Shown piece after piece: positions 1-9,880 of a DNA stretch of 64,000 nucleotides (the first letter of the stretch is position 1; every line of letters begins with the position of its first letter). Location: positions 16,675,763 to 16,739,762 of the forward strand of contig CM070601.1 in the NCBI GenBank assembly GCA_036346395.1, read 5' to 3'. Source of the stretch: Hsuehochloa calcarea (taxonomy: Eukaryota > Streptophyta > Magnoliopsida > Poales > Poaceae). A model generated the notes under the pieces. That model worked only from the letters and a program-made list of their open reading frames with translations, did not search any database and was not told the DNA's origin. Made by a program: the position numbers and the translations under genes.

Positions 1-10
1 ACGTCGTGTC

Positions 11-345
11 CCCTTTTCACGCCGAAAGACCGCACCCTGTCACGCCACACGCTGCAACTTTTATAGATTGAGTTGGCAAACATATTGTGACGCTACCTTA
101 TCACACCGACAAAACCACACTATGCCAAACATCCTTTTTAGACTAAAAAGACAGCATTCCGCCACACCCTCTTTTCAGGCCGAAAGAGACCGCATCCTGT
201 CACGCCACATGCTGTAACTTTTGCAAACCAAGATGACAATATATTGCGACGTTACCTTATCAGATCGACAAGGCCACACTAGATCACACCACCTTTTCAG
301 ACAGAAAAGACCGCACTCAGCCACACCCCCTTTTCAGGCCAAAAT
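11..345. repeat. tandem repeat, about 160-bp unit, at window edge
   Basis: The string GACCGCACCCTGTCACGCCA at about 28 recurs as GACCGCATCCTGTCACGCCA at about 188, and the following 100 bases stay similar (CTTATCACACCGAC against CTTATCAGATCGAC). A third partial unit (CCTTTTCAGACAGAAAAGACCGCACT) begins near 293. The period is 160 bp. The array may continue left of the window. I do not recognise the family. Confidence 0.6.
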
Positions 346-1942
346 AGCCCATTATAAAAGGAGGGAAGAAGAGAAGTGGAGGAGAAGAGAGCTGCAGAAT
401 AACACTACACCACCACACCCAACATTTCACCAAAGTTCGATTCACACAACTGTGAGAAAGGAGATGTTGGACTTGGTGGCGAACTTCTATGCAAAGATCC
501 TGTAGAAGCGCAAGTGACTTGCCAAGAGGGCTAAACCCTACCCAGATTCTTCTATGAAGGATGTGCTAGTACCACCGGAGTTCCCATACCTACAATGTGT
601 GTGCGAAGAACCAACAAAGATCATCCATTCCACACACCCGACGACGGCCGCCCGAGTGTACTCCAGGTGGTAAGCGAATATTGCACACACATAAATTTTC
701 CACATCTTATGTTCCATTCCACAAATCCTAACTATATTCTCGCATAATGGCAGCCGGAGATACGATGAAACTTCTTTCAATAGATCGACAACTCGAACAT
801 GTACGATAGGGTGTTCATTCAACAGAAGTTCATGCTGAATTATGCGATGCGATTTGAGACCTTCAAACGCTGGAAACCCTATGTACCTGACCCAACTGAA
901 AAGGCACCAAATGCTAAGTGCGACCGGGCTGAGCATGCGGCGCACAAGGAGAAGACTCCTGCTAGTGAGATCGACGGCCGTCTTAGCGCTCCCCATCGCC
1001 TGAGTGCAGTACAGATCGAAGAGGTAAATTATGTTCAGTATGCATCCTCAATATTACTTGGACCTACATTGTGGTATCATAATATCATTCAATCGTCCAA
1101 CCCGTCTTGCAGAACATGGCTGACTTAAAGACTGGCCAACGCCGCAAAATTCCAGATAGAAGGGGAAGGGAGCGATGGGTCGTCCGGACTGATCGATTTT
1201 GTTCCAATCAATTCTTTTTTGGATTCCAAAAAGGCGCGCATGTATCGTAGGTGTATTTCAGTTTGCTCATTCGTGCATATTGTCATTTCTAATGTACGTA
1301 ACCAAACCGAGCGCGCCATGTATTTCGCAATTAAATTATGAAGTCTTTAGAACTTAAATATCTTTTCCCATATATTTTGACTATTACAAATTACGTAATC
1401 CTTTCCCGAAAAAATTAGTTTCATGAACAATACAATCAGGACAACAACGCATATGGCAACCCGAAACCCAACTAATTTTTCATTTCGCTCCGAAGGGGTT
1501 ATTTGTGTTATTGCACTGCCAAACTCGTGTTCCAAATCGCGCCACCGATCTCACACTCCCTACTTCATATTTTGTTATCTTCTCCAGTTTTGGATTTCGT
1601 ACTACACGGACACTACAAAGTAACACTAATTCATGAAATACACTTAATCTTTAGGCAGAATTATCTAGACATAAAATTTAAAAATTTATATATAGGCACT
1701 ATCGCCATTCCAAATGGTGACATGATCCTTTCGCCACATCAATTGGCGACAGGCACCTATATTTGTAAAAAAAAATAACTATTTTTTATAATTATATTTT
1801 AAATTAATACTATTTTTTAAAAAATTCTTCCATTGGTGGGCACAGAATGACATTTGCTTAACCCGAACATACAACCATCCAGGCCGACCACCAAACAAAG
1901 TAGACAAATGATTCCCAACCCCACCACTAGTGGCACGACATG
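346..1942. other. unresolved low-coding sequence
   Basis: There are only short overlapping reading frames on both strands and none resembles a protein I recognise. The longest on the plus strand (799-1128) has no recognisable domain or plausible splice continuation. A plant gene or transposon remnant cannot be excluded. This stretch, with 9034 onward, is the original sequence into which copia A inserted, so its right end may be displaced upstream sequence of the DCD-domain gene. Confidence 0.4.
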
Positions 1943-1947
1943 CAAAT

Positions 1948-2217
1948 TGTTGAGGAATCATCGCTAGTAGTCCAATCTGAGCGATTACCTCGTAGACAAA
2001 CTCATAATCGTGAGAACAATGCAAGAACACAAGAATAGAATAATAGATTGAACACAGAGATGTAGGGGACTTCTTGCTTCTCTTTATTGCTCTTCATGCG
2101 ATCAACCTTTTACAATGACTAGTACCCCCTATTTATAGGCTAGAGACCCTGTTAGGGTTTGGGATGGGGCGCCCATATATGGGCCGACTGCTGGGCCAAG
2201 CCCATAGTTTCCCAACA
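1948..2217 (-). repeat. 3' LTR of copia A
   Basis: The 270-bp LTR starts TGTTGAGG and ends CCCAACA in plus orientation. It holds a minus-strand TATA box (CTATAAATAG, complement near 2130). It is far better preserved than its partner at 8764-9033. Confidence 0.9.
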
Positions 2218-2499
2218 CTCCCCCTTGGGCACCCATCCTCACATGTTCATGTCTCGTCAAAACTCCATAAAAATCCAGTGGAGAAAATTTAGAGGAAGAG
2301 TACATAACACGTTCTGCTGCGTTGCACAAATTGACTCATTAAAAACCTTAGCCGAGAAACTCCAGGAAAACTCGTCAAGGGAGAAAAGAGTACAATCCAC
2401 CAAATTTCATGTAATCTCCAGGATTTACTCTTTGGGTACTCGATCTTCGTGATTAAGTTTTAATAATGAGTTTGTGAAGATTATCCCCTTGAATCCTGC

Positions 2500-4337
2500 A
2501 CTTCTCTAAGTCTCATCATTCCATTTCCACCTATGCATTCTTCAAAGCTAGATGATGGGATTGACTTAGTGAATAAATCTACAAGATTTTCACATGACTT
2601 AGTATGTTATGGAATTTTACCGAACCGATGTCAGATTGCGAGAGATGTAAACTTTACCTGAATATAAGAATTAGTAGGAGGCCGAATCAGAGACTTGTCC
2701 AACTAGACTACTTTAATTTTACCAATCTTTTGTAGTTCATGAGCATAGAAGAACTTGGGATTTATATGCTTTGTGAGATGACTCTTCACATAACCCATTT
2801 GCAGTTGTGCAACACAAACGCCATTATCTTCATAGATAATAGCGGGGGTTTACATGATATTCAATCTACATGACTACTGGATGTGGTGAATCATCCACCG
2901 AAGCCAAGCACATTCTTGTGAAGCCTCGTGAAGCCTCGTAAGTGCTATGATTTTCGAGTGGTTCGTTGAAGTCGATACAAGACTTTGCTTAGACGATTTC
3001 TATGGAATTACAGTTTCACCACATAGGAATACATAGCCTATTTGCGACTTAGTTGTATATGGATCTGACAGGTACCCGGCATCATCATTACCATTCAAGA
3101 CAGGTCTTAGTTCTTTCTGTAGAACGACCAATGTCTTTGCTTCCTTTGAGGTAACGGAAGATGTCCTTCATTCCCTGCCAATGCCTTTGGTAGGTTCTGC
3201 ACTATACCTTGCTAGTAGGTTCACGGTAAATGCAATGTCCGGTCTAGTACATTTTGCTAAATACATGAGTGCTCCTACTGCACTCAAGTATGGGAATTCC
3301 GATCTCAGGATTTCCCCCCTCTTCTCTAGATCTGTATGGATCCTTGTTTTGCTGCAAGGATCTTTCGACCATTGGCACTTTCGAAGGTTGACTCCTTCTA
3401 CACTTCAGGGGTGATGTACTAATATCCTTTTAGGGGTATGCTCAAGCTGCAAGCCAATGCAATATTTGATTTTACCCAAATATTTTATTTCGAACTCCGA
3501 CTCCAGGTAAGAACTTGCTTTCTTAATACCTTCCAAGGTTCCGATGATATTCAGATCACCTACTTACACTGAGATTATACAAATCCATCCTGGGATCATT
3601 GTATAATTACACAAATATAATTCTCATTGTTCATGTAGCCTTTCTTACATAGAAAGTCGCTAAGCGATTATACCACATCCTGTCTGATTGCTTAAGTCTG
3701 TACAGTGACTTTCTGAGTTTTACACTGTGCAGATTTCCATTTGCTATGTCTTGGTTCGGAACATGGATATATTTAGGTACATTCATATAAATGTCCAAAT
3801 CCAAGTTCCAATAAAGGTATGCAGTTACCACATCCATCAATTGCATTTCTAAATTCAAGTTTAGCTGTCATTGAGATTAAGTATCTAAAGGGTGGTTCTG
3901 CCCACGACCGGGGAATAGGTTTCTTAATAAATAACTCCTGGACGTTGAGGGAAATCTGGTGCAACAAGCCTTGCTTTACTTCATTATTTTCTTATATCCT
4001 TCAAAACAAATACCTACTTATGCCCTATAGGGTTCACATGGGAAGGCGAACGGCTTATAGGCCTAAACACCTTTCTTTTATTCAGAGATAATAATTCTGC
4101 TTCTATTGCCTTCTTCCAATCCTCCCAATCTATTTTTTTTCTTTTATTCAGCGAGCGATGCACGCTTAGATCAAGATCATTGATTGTGGTAATTTTCTTT
4201 GTAAAATCAATATCGACATTGGCTCTTGTCTTATTCATAAATTCTTCTAAGGTCACAAAGTTTATAGCTATTTCTTTAAGGGACGATTCTTCTAATGCTT
4301 CTACTTGCTCACCCCTGCTTCCAATTTGCGGGGGCAA
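2500..4337 (-). pseudogene. copia A reverse transcriptase / RNase H remnant
   Basis: On the minus strand, 3858-3631 encodes a copia RT block with QLMDVVTAYLY and SLYRLKQSDRMWYNRL, matching the family's QMDVxTAFLxG and LYGLKQSxRxWYxR blocks. The catalytic YVDD box further left is destroyed: a stop and VGDLNIIG remain near 3590-3540. 4337-4014 corresponds to the linker and N-terminal RT region (WEDWKKAIEAEL). Near 3300-3180 a remnant of the segment between RT and RNase H (LMYLA..TRPDIAFTVN type) can be read. Stops and frameshifts are frequent, so no functional enzyme is possible. Confidence 0.8.
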
Positions 4338-4720
4338 GTCCCTTCAGTTTTTTAGCTCTGATGTGTGCGCACACAACTATACTGATGTCTCCCTTCATGG
4401 GGATGTTTAATTCTGGTATGCCTTTTCTGAAGGTGCCATACTGGTGCCAGGTATCAACTGGCCCCCCTTCTAGTTCTAGGGAACTTCGGTGATCGGTTAT
4501 GTCAAGTCCTTCTTATCTTTTTTTCACCAAGCGTCCCCGGTTACTTCGGATTCGAGGGGCCGGAGTTCTCGTCCTTTCTGAGGCCTTAGGATGGGATTAG
4601 GGGTACCTTCATTGGTATTTCAACCCTCTCCGGTGCATTGTGTACATGCATATGCGACTTGGTCACACTCTTCAAATCACTAAAGTGGTCAGGCAGTTGA
4701 TTCACTAATATTTGCAAATC

Positions 4721-4870
4721 AATTATCTTCTGGACTTCAATTATCTTCTCGACTTCAATTGTGTTCTAGACTTCAATTATCTTCTGGACTTCTCTATTTG
4801 CTTCACTAGTGCGCGGGTCATGTGCATTGATTTCAATTATCTTCTGGACTTCTATTATCTTCTGGACTTC
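4721..4870 (-). repeat. 18-bp minisatellite inside copia A
   Basis: The unit AATTATCTTCTGGACTTC repeats four times head to tail at 4721-4792 with few changes, and twice more at 4835-4870 after a 42-bp interruption. Eighteen bases is six codons, so expansion would have kept the frame in the linker between integrase and RT. Confidence 0.85.
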
Positions 4871-5056
4871 TCTATTTTCTGATATTTTTCATCAAGGGGT
4901 TGATTTTCTCCCCCTAATGATGGGAAACAATGCCCATCAGATATGCTATCAGCGAAGCGGGCTGCATGTAAATCTCCAGTCATAGGGTCAAAATACCTGA
5001 TTATAGATGATGTCTCATAACCACCGTATATCCCATACTTTCAGAGAGGGTCCATT

Positions 5057-5495
5057 TCAGTTCGCTATGGCGACGGTATAGGTACATAAACCTTGTAACC
5101 ACACCTTCGTAAATGAGAGATTTTCTGTTGACCCTTGCGCTAGTTGCATAGGTGAATGGATGTTATATGCCGACAGTCTAAAATTGATGAGAGTTGCTGC
5201 GAGCAGGACTGCGTGTCCCCAACATGTAGTTGGTAAATTACAATTTTTCAAAGTGGTCGGACAAAAATTTAATCTTTTTAATTAATGCCTCTGCTAGTCC
5301 ATTCTGGATGTGGACATACGGTACGGAATGCTTAACTTTAGTTCTCATTTTCATGAAATAATCATCAAATGTCTTTGAAGTAAATTCTCTAACATTGTCC
5401 ATTCTGATGGACTTCACATGATGATCTGGAAAATTATTTTCAATTTTAATCATCTGCGAGACTAGCTTTGCAAAAGCATAGTTTCTCGTAGACAA
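5057..5495 (-). pseudogene. copia A integrase remnant
   Basis: Minus-strand frames show SIRMDNVREFTSKTFDDYF, which corresponds to the copia integrase block IRxDNGGEFxSxxF with Gly-Gly replaced, followed by PYVHIQNGLAEALIKKIK, matching the PHxxxQNGxAExxIxxI block. 5251-5057 continues with WGHAVLLAATLINFRLS. A frameshift separates the two parts. DD35E integrases of this class insert retroelement cDNA. This copy is dead. Confidence 0.8.
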
Positions 5496-6670
5496 TAAAT
5501 ATATGCACGATCATTTCGATGAAGCATCGATGAGCACCATAAAATACCTAAATAGCCCTGTCAGGGGCTGTATAGGACCGCAAATGTCTCACTGGATACT
5601 GTACATGAATGCAAGGATTTCATTCTCTACTTTCATAGCAAGGTCTAGTAATTAATTTGTTGGTGGCACATGCAGGGCATACAAAATCTTCCTAATTTGG
5701 GGAATTCTTTTAATTAATATTATATCCCTGTGAATTGTTAATTATATTTCTCATCATCCTAAGACCTAGGCGACATAATCTATCATGCCAAAGATGGAAA
5801 AGTTTAGATCTTCTAAATACGTTTTTCATGACAATATAGGCTGCAGATGCCTTAATATTAGTGTAGTATAGTCCAGATTCATATGAAGAAAGTCGTTTAA
5901 TACCCTTTTTCCAGTTTCTTCACGCTTTGTAATGAGCAGGTATTATTTACCACACTCTCCTTCAGTCTCTACGTGAAGACCATTAGCACGAATATCTTTA
6001 AAGCTTAAGAGAGTTCTAGTCGATTCTGGGTACAACAAGGCTTATTTAATGGCCAATGTTGTGCTCATCGGGAGTATAATTGTGGGTCTTCCTGAGCCCA
6101 TTATACAAGTATCGCTGCTTGCGATTGTCATGAGACTACCAGCATTCTTGCTGATCGACTAGAAATTTTTATCTCTCTCGAGATGATATTCGTTGTGCTA
6201 CTATCTGCTAAGCACAATTCCTCCATAGGGTGCCACATATGTTCTAATATAAGGTACTTTATTAATATGTAGTAGGAAGCAAGCAACATATAAATAAAAT
6301 ACTTCAGATATCAGAACATAACTTGCTATTATAAATACGGAAAAATAAGTCTTGCAGGACTCATCATAAGAATTCTAATGCTTTGCTCTCCCAAAACTTA
6401 CAACTATTATTCAAAGTTCCATCGCAATCACAAACTGCAAGTGACTGTAAAAAGATCTAAGTGCAACGCGTGAACTAGATCGAATCAGCGAAGTATGTAG
6501 AAACTTATGCCTGAATCTACTTCATTGCGATCTTCTCCACTTGGGCAACTACGGCTACGATCGTTGTGATGTTCAAAGGAGGGGTGATGGGGGCTGCTAC
6601 TGGGCTGTCCACATCCATGAGTGCAGCTAATAGTTGTGGATCCTCTGTGCCTGCAATGGCAATGTGTGCC

Positions 6671-7081
6671 TCATACTGTCCTTTGCCCTCTTCTTAGAGT
6701 GGAAAACATCAATAACGTACTGCGACCTACGACTTTACCCTTCTCGCCTCTCTCCTTCGTGAGAGGCTTCCTCATTGTAGCTACTAGCATTGGCTTCATG
6801 GCCAATATTGCTTCTAGGCGGTTGTGAGATGTATTTTTCTTTAGAACATCATCTTGAGCTTCCGCAAATTGCATGATATCAATTAATTCGACATACTCCT
6901 TGCAGTCATCTTGACAATAGTTGCGTGCAGATTGCATCGTATTCGGGTGAAAGGTAGAGATAGTCTTCTCAATATTCCGCTCATCTGTGATTACCTTATC
7001 ACAAAGTTGAAGACTGGTACAAATTCTGGCCATATTGGGTAGTTCTTCGAAATCTTGGTTCGTGATGCCAATCATTTTCAT
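6671..7081 (-). pseudogene. copia A gag remnant
   Basis: A 136-residue minus-strand frame includes CDKVITDERNIEKTISTFHP, the signature of the UBN2/copia gag domain (family pattern DxxITDExxxEKTLSTFH). Gag forms the virus-like particle that packages element RNA. The N-terminal third expected to the right is not open. The frame ends in low-similarity sequence where the zinc knuckle would be expected. Confidence 0.75.
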
Positions 7082-7499
7082 ATTTATGCAAAGTGTTCAT
7101 AAGATTACTGCTGGTAATCTGCATAGAAATGGTTGCAAAATTCTCATAATGCTTTTCGAACTTCCGGTTTGTGATTTTGTATTTTTCTATATATTTTCAT
7201 TATTTGTTGCTATTTTCAATGATTAAAAGTAATATAAACAATCACAGATAATCAAAATAGCAAATACAATACATAAATTGCATAGAAATAATAATAACAA
7301 AGTTAAACATACTTTAAATGCTAAAATCGATTCAAAAATTGAATTCCCTAAGCCCTTTTCTGCTGGAAAAAATAAATTTTCGGCGAAATATGTAATTTTA
7401 GGGCTAAACCGCTAATTTCCAATTCTGAGAAAATTTCTCGTGTAATTTCAGAAAAATGGGAGAGCTTATTTGCAAGTTTTGGGATTTTTCCTTCCTTCC

Positions 7500-8345
7500 C
7501 CCTATCTTCTTTCTTTTCCCGGATTCTTTCGGGCTGGCCTCTTTGTGTTCAGCCCATCAGGGCCCAGCCCAGACGGGTGGCAGGGGGTGCTAGGGTTCCC
7601 CCTTGCCCTGTGGATTGGTGGCGGCGGCGCCTGCACGCAGGTGGAGTGACCAAGGCGAAGCGCACGCGGGAGCCGACGGCTTGGTCGCATGGTTGGCGAG
7701 AGATCGAGCTTCGGGGTGGCCACGCCGGAGGCCGTCGACATCGGAGTTTAAGGCAAGGTGGCGGCGTGGAGGTGTCGCTCGTCGCGGGAGCAATAGCCGG
7801 CGACAAGGCGGCGCAGCGAGCATCGACGGCGTGCATAGCCTGGCCTGGGGCACACGGCCGGGGCGATATCGCGTTGCAAGGCGCGATGACGTGGAGCGCC
7901 GTCATGGGAGCAATAGCGGCGACAGTCGCGCTCCAGCGACGCAGGCCCATGCGCGCGATGGCGCAGATGCTCGCCATGCGGTGCGCTTCGCCGTGGCGAG
8001 CGCGACGCAGCGACCATGCCTTGGTGACGACGCTGGTGCGGCCGTGGCGCGCCATGCGTGCTAACGGCGCGGTGCATATCGGCCATGTAGGCGGCGAGCA
8101 TCCGGCGACGATCGCAGTCGAGCGATGGCATGTGGCGGCCTCGGCGCTGCGTCGGATGCGATCCGGCCGGTGGAGGTGGCGGCGGCGGCGGCGGCGGTTA
8201 ACGCAGAGCGCACGACGACGGATTCGGCCGCGTAGGTGTCGCGCCGCAGACTACCCCCTTTCCTTTTTTTTTTTCCTTCTTTTTTGTCATGCTTGGGTGA
8301 CCGAGCGTCGGGCGCGGTTTGAGGGCTTCATGGCTTAGCGGAGGA
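7500..8345. other. GC-rich leader segment of copia A
   Basis: This block is visibly GC-rich and rich in GGCG/CGCC runs, unlike the AT-rich element around it. It lies between the primer-binding site and gag, where copia elements have their leader. A 253-codon plus-strand frame (7577-8338) and overlapping frames on both strands exist, but they look like a composition effect and none resembles a known protein. It may be an ordinary GC-rich leader or captured host sequence. Confidence 0.5.
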
Positions 8346-8488
8346 GGCGAGCTCTAGGCCGATAATTTTTTTGTTGTTTCTTCGCTCATCTAAAAAATAA
8401 TGTTCATCCAAGTACTGTGCATGCGAGCATTGTTCATCCAAGAAGTGTTCATTCGAGCACTATTCATGCAATCCACTGATCTGCTTGG

Positions 8489-8622
8489 CCGGCGACTTCA
8501 AGTCGGCTCGCGGTAGATTAAAACGATTTGCAATCCACAGTGCAATCATCATCTATTCTTTCATACAATATACCGATCGGTATTGTGCCGGCGACTTCAA
8601 GTCAGCTCGCGGTTGATTAGAG
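8489..8622. repeat. pair of short direct repeats in copia A leader
   Basis: GCCGGCGACTTCAAGTCGGC at about 8489 recurs with one change at about 8589, and both are followed by TCGCGGT(A/T)GATTA. Just upstream (8400-8465) the phrase TGTTCAT recurs several times. Function is unknown. The repeats could be packaging or leader structure. Confidence 0.6.
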
Positions 8623-8749
8623 CAAATTTACACTGTAGAACAAACCAATCTAGAAAGCTAAATTTGGATAATTGAAAATAATAGAGAAAAGCGATTCAAT
8701 CTACGAGTATCGTGCTACGACAATTACCTTTCGATCCGAGGACAATCGA

Positions 8750-8763
8750 TCGTGCTGATAACG
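8750..8763 (-). other. primer-binding site of copia A
   Basis: On the minus strand, CGTTATCAGCACGA follows the ...CAACA end of the 5' LTR. The TATCAG core matches the initiator-Met tRNA complement (TGGTATCAGAGC type) used by plant copia elements. Confidence 0.7.
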
Positions 8764-9033
8764 TGTTGAGAAACCGTCGCTAGCGAGTCTAGTCCGAGCG
8801 ATTCTTTCATAGACAAACTCATAATCGTAAAATAATGCAAGAACATAAAAACAGAGTAATAGATTGAACGCAGGATGTAAATGATTTCTTACTTATCTTT
8901 ATTACTCTTTAAATGATTAGCCTTTTATAATAACTAGTTCCTTTTATTTATAAAAACTAAAAAGTCTACTAAATTTTGAGATAAAACACCCATATGTACA
9001 CCGACTATTGGTCTAAACCCATAGGTTCCAACG
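8764..9033 (-). repeat. 5' LTR of copia A, heavily mutated
   Basis: This 270-bp partner of 1948-2217 ends CCAACG where CCAACA is expected. Compared with the other LTR, many differences are C to T or G to A (for example ...GGATGGGGCGCCCATAT against ...GAGATAAAACACCCATAT). This fits long-term cytosine methylation and deamination. Confidence 0.88.
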
Positions 9034-9076
9034 CAAATCACCCGCAGTCCGGAGCCACTTCTCCTTGCCGCCGTCT

Positions 9077-9085
9077 CTAAATAGA
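9077..9085 (+). promoter_or_regulatory. candidate TATA box of the DCD-domain gene
   Basis: CTAAATAGA lies in a GC-rich, pyrimidine-rich promoter-like segment. It is about 800 bp before the start codon but only about 280 bp before the likely 5'-UTR splice donor near 9361. Transcription would start near 9110. The end of copia A is only about 44 bp upstream. Confidence 0.4.
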
Positions 9086-9880
9086 GGGTGACACCTCACC
9101 TCGCTCCTCCTCATTCACTGACAGGTGGACGGAGCAAAGTGGGAGCCAACCAAGTCTCCTCCCCTTCGTCTCTTTCTTCGTCGCAGCAGCATTCGACCCC
9201 AAATCTAGGATTCTTCGATTTCTCCTGCCTTCTCGTCCCGAATCCGCCGCTAGTCCTCCTCCCACCGCCACCGAAGCACACCTGACCCCGCGAAGCCCCT
9301 CTGCTGTACTGCCTGGCGTGGAGTGGAGATCCATCCGGACGCGGATTGATTCCTTTTGTTGGTAAGGAAGCCCTAGCTTGCTTGGGTTGTTGCTCGTTGG
9401 TTGCTCTGGTCTTTTCTTTGCTATGAACAATTTTTGCTATGAACAATTGAATCCAACAAGATCTTTCTTTCTTCTTCAAGATCGATCTTGGTTTGACCCC
9501 ATCCCATTTATAAGAGTAGACTATCCAAGGCGCGGGTGCATCCGCCCATGTATTTTGGTGTCTACTACCCTGAACTAATACTACTGATAGCTGTTTATTT
9601 TTTAAAAGAAAATGTTTGGGGATTCAACGGGTATATGTTCATACTAAAGCTAGATAGTAAAGGTTGGGTTTTTAATTGCTGTGTGTGTTTAGCAATAACT
9701 ATTCAACGGAATTATTTGGAATGCCGCTTTGGATGGGAGATCTGTTCACTTGATGCCACAATAGCGTTGTGTCCTATGATTCATTTAGTCTTAAAAAGTA
9801 GGATCTTGTAGTGATATCTGCTGGTGACTTGATGTATGTTAATGCTTTCTTGCAAAAAGGTGGAGAGATTGGACTGAGCA

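Larger units (their letters stand above)
1948..9033 (-). mobile_element. Ty1-copia LTR retrotransposon A, complete ends, decayed coding region
   Basis: Two 270-bp direct repeats (1948-2217 and 8764-9033) begin TGTTGAG and end CCAAC(A/G). They are flanked by the 5-bp target duplication CAAAT (1943-1947 and 9034-9038). Next to the left LTR, 2218-2230 reads as a polypurine tract on the minus strand. Next to the right LTR lies a TATCAG-containing primer-binding site. From right to left the minus strand has a leader, gag (near 7080-6670), integrase (5495-5057) and RT/RNase H (about 4340-2500), the copia gene order. All coding parts are broken, so the copy cannot be autonomous. The 5' LTR faces away from the neighbouring DCD-domain gene. 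Confidence 0.9.

Noticed and set aside
7577..8338. 253-codon plus-strand frame as a host gene
   Set aside because: It lies inside copia A between gag and the primer-binding site. Frames are open on both strands because of GC-rich composition, and no domain is recognisable.
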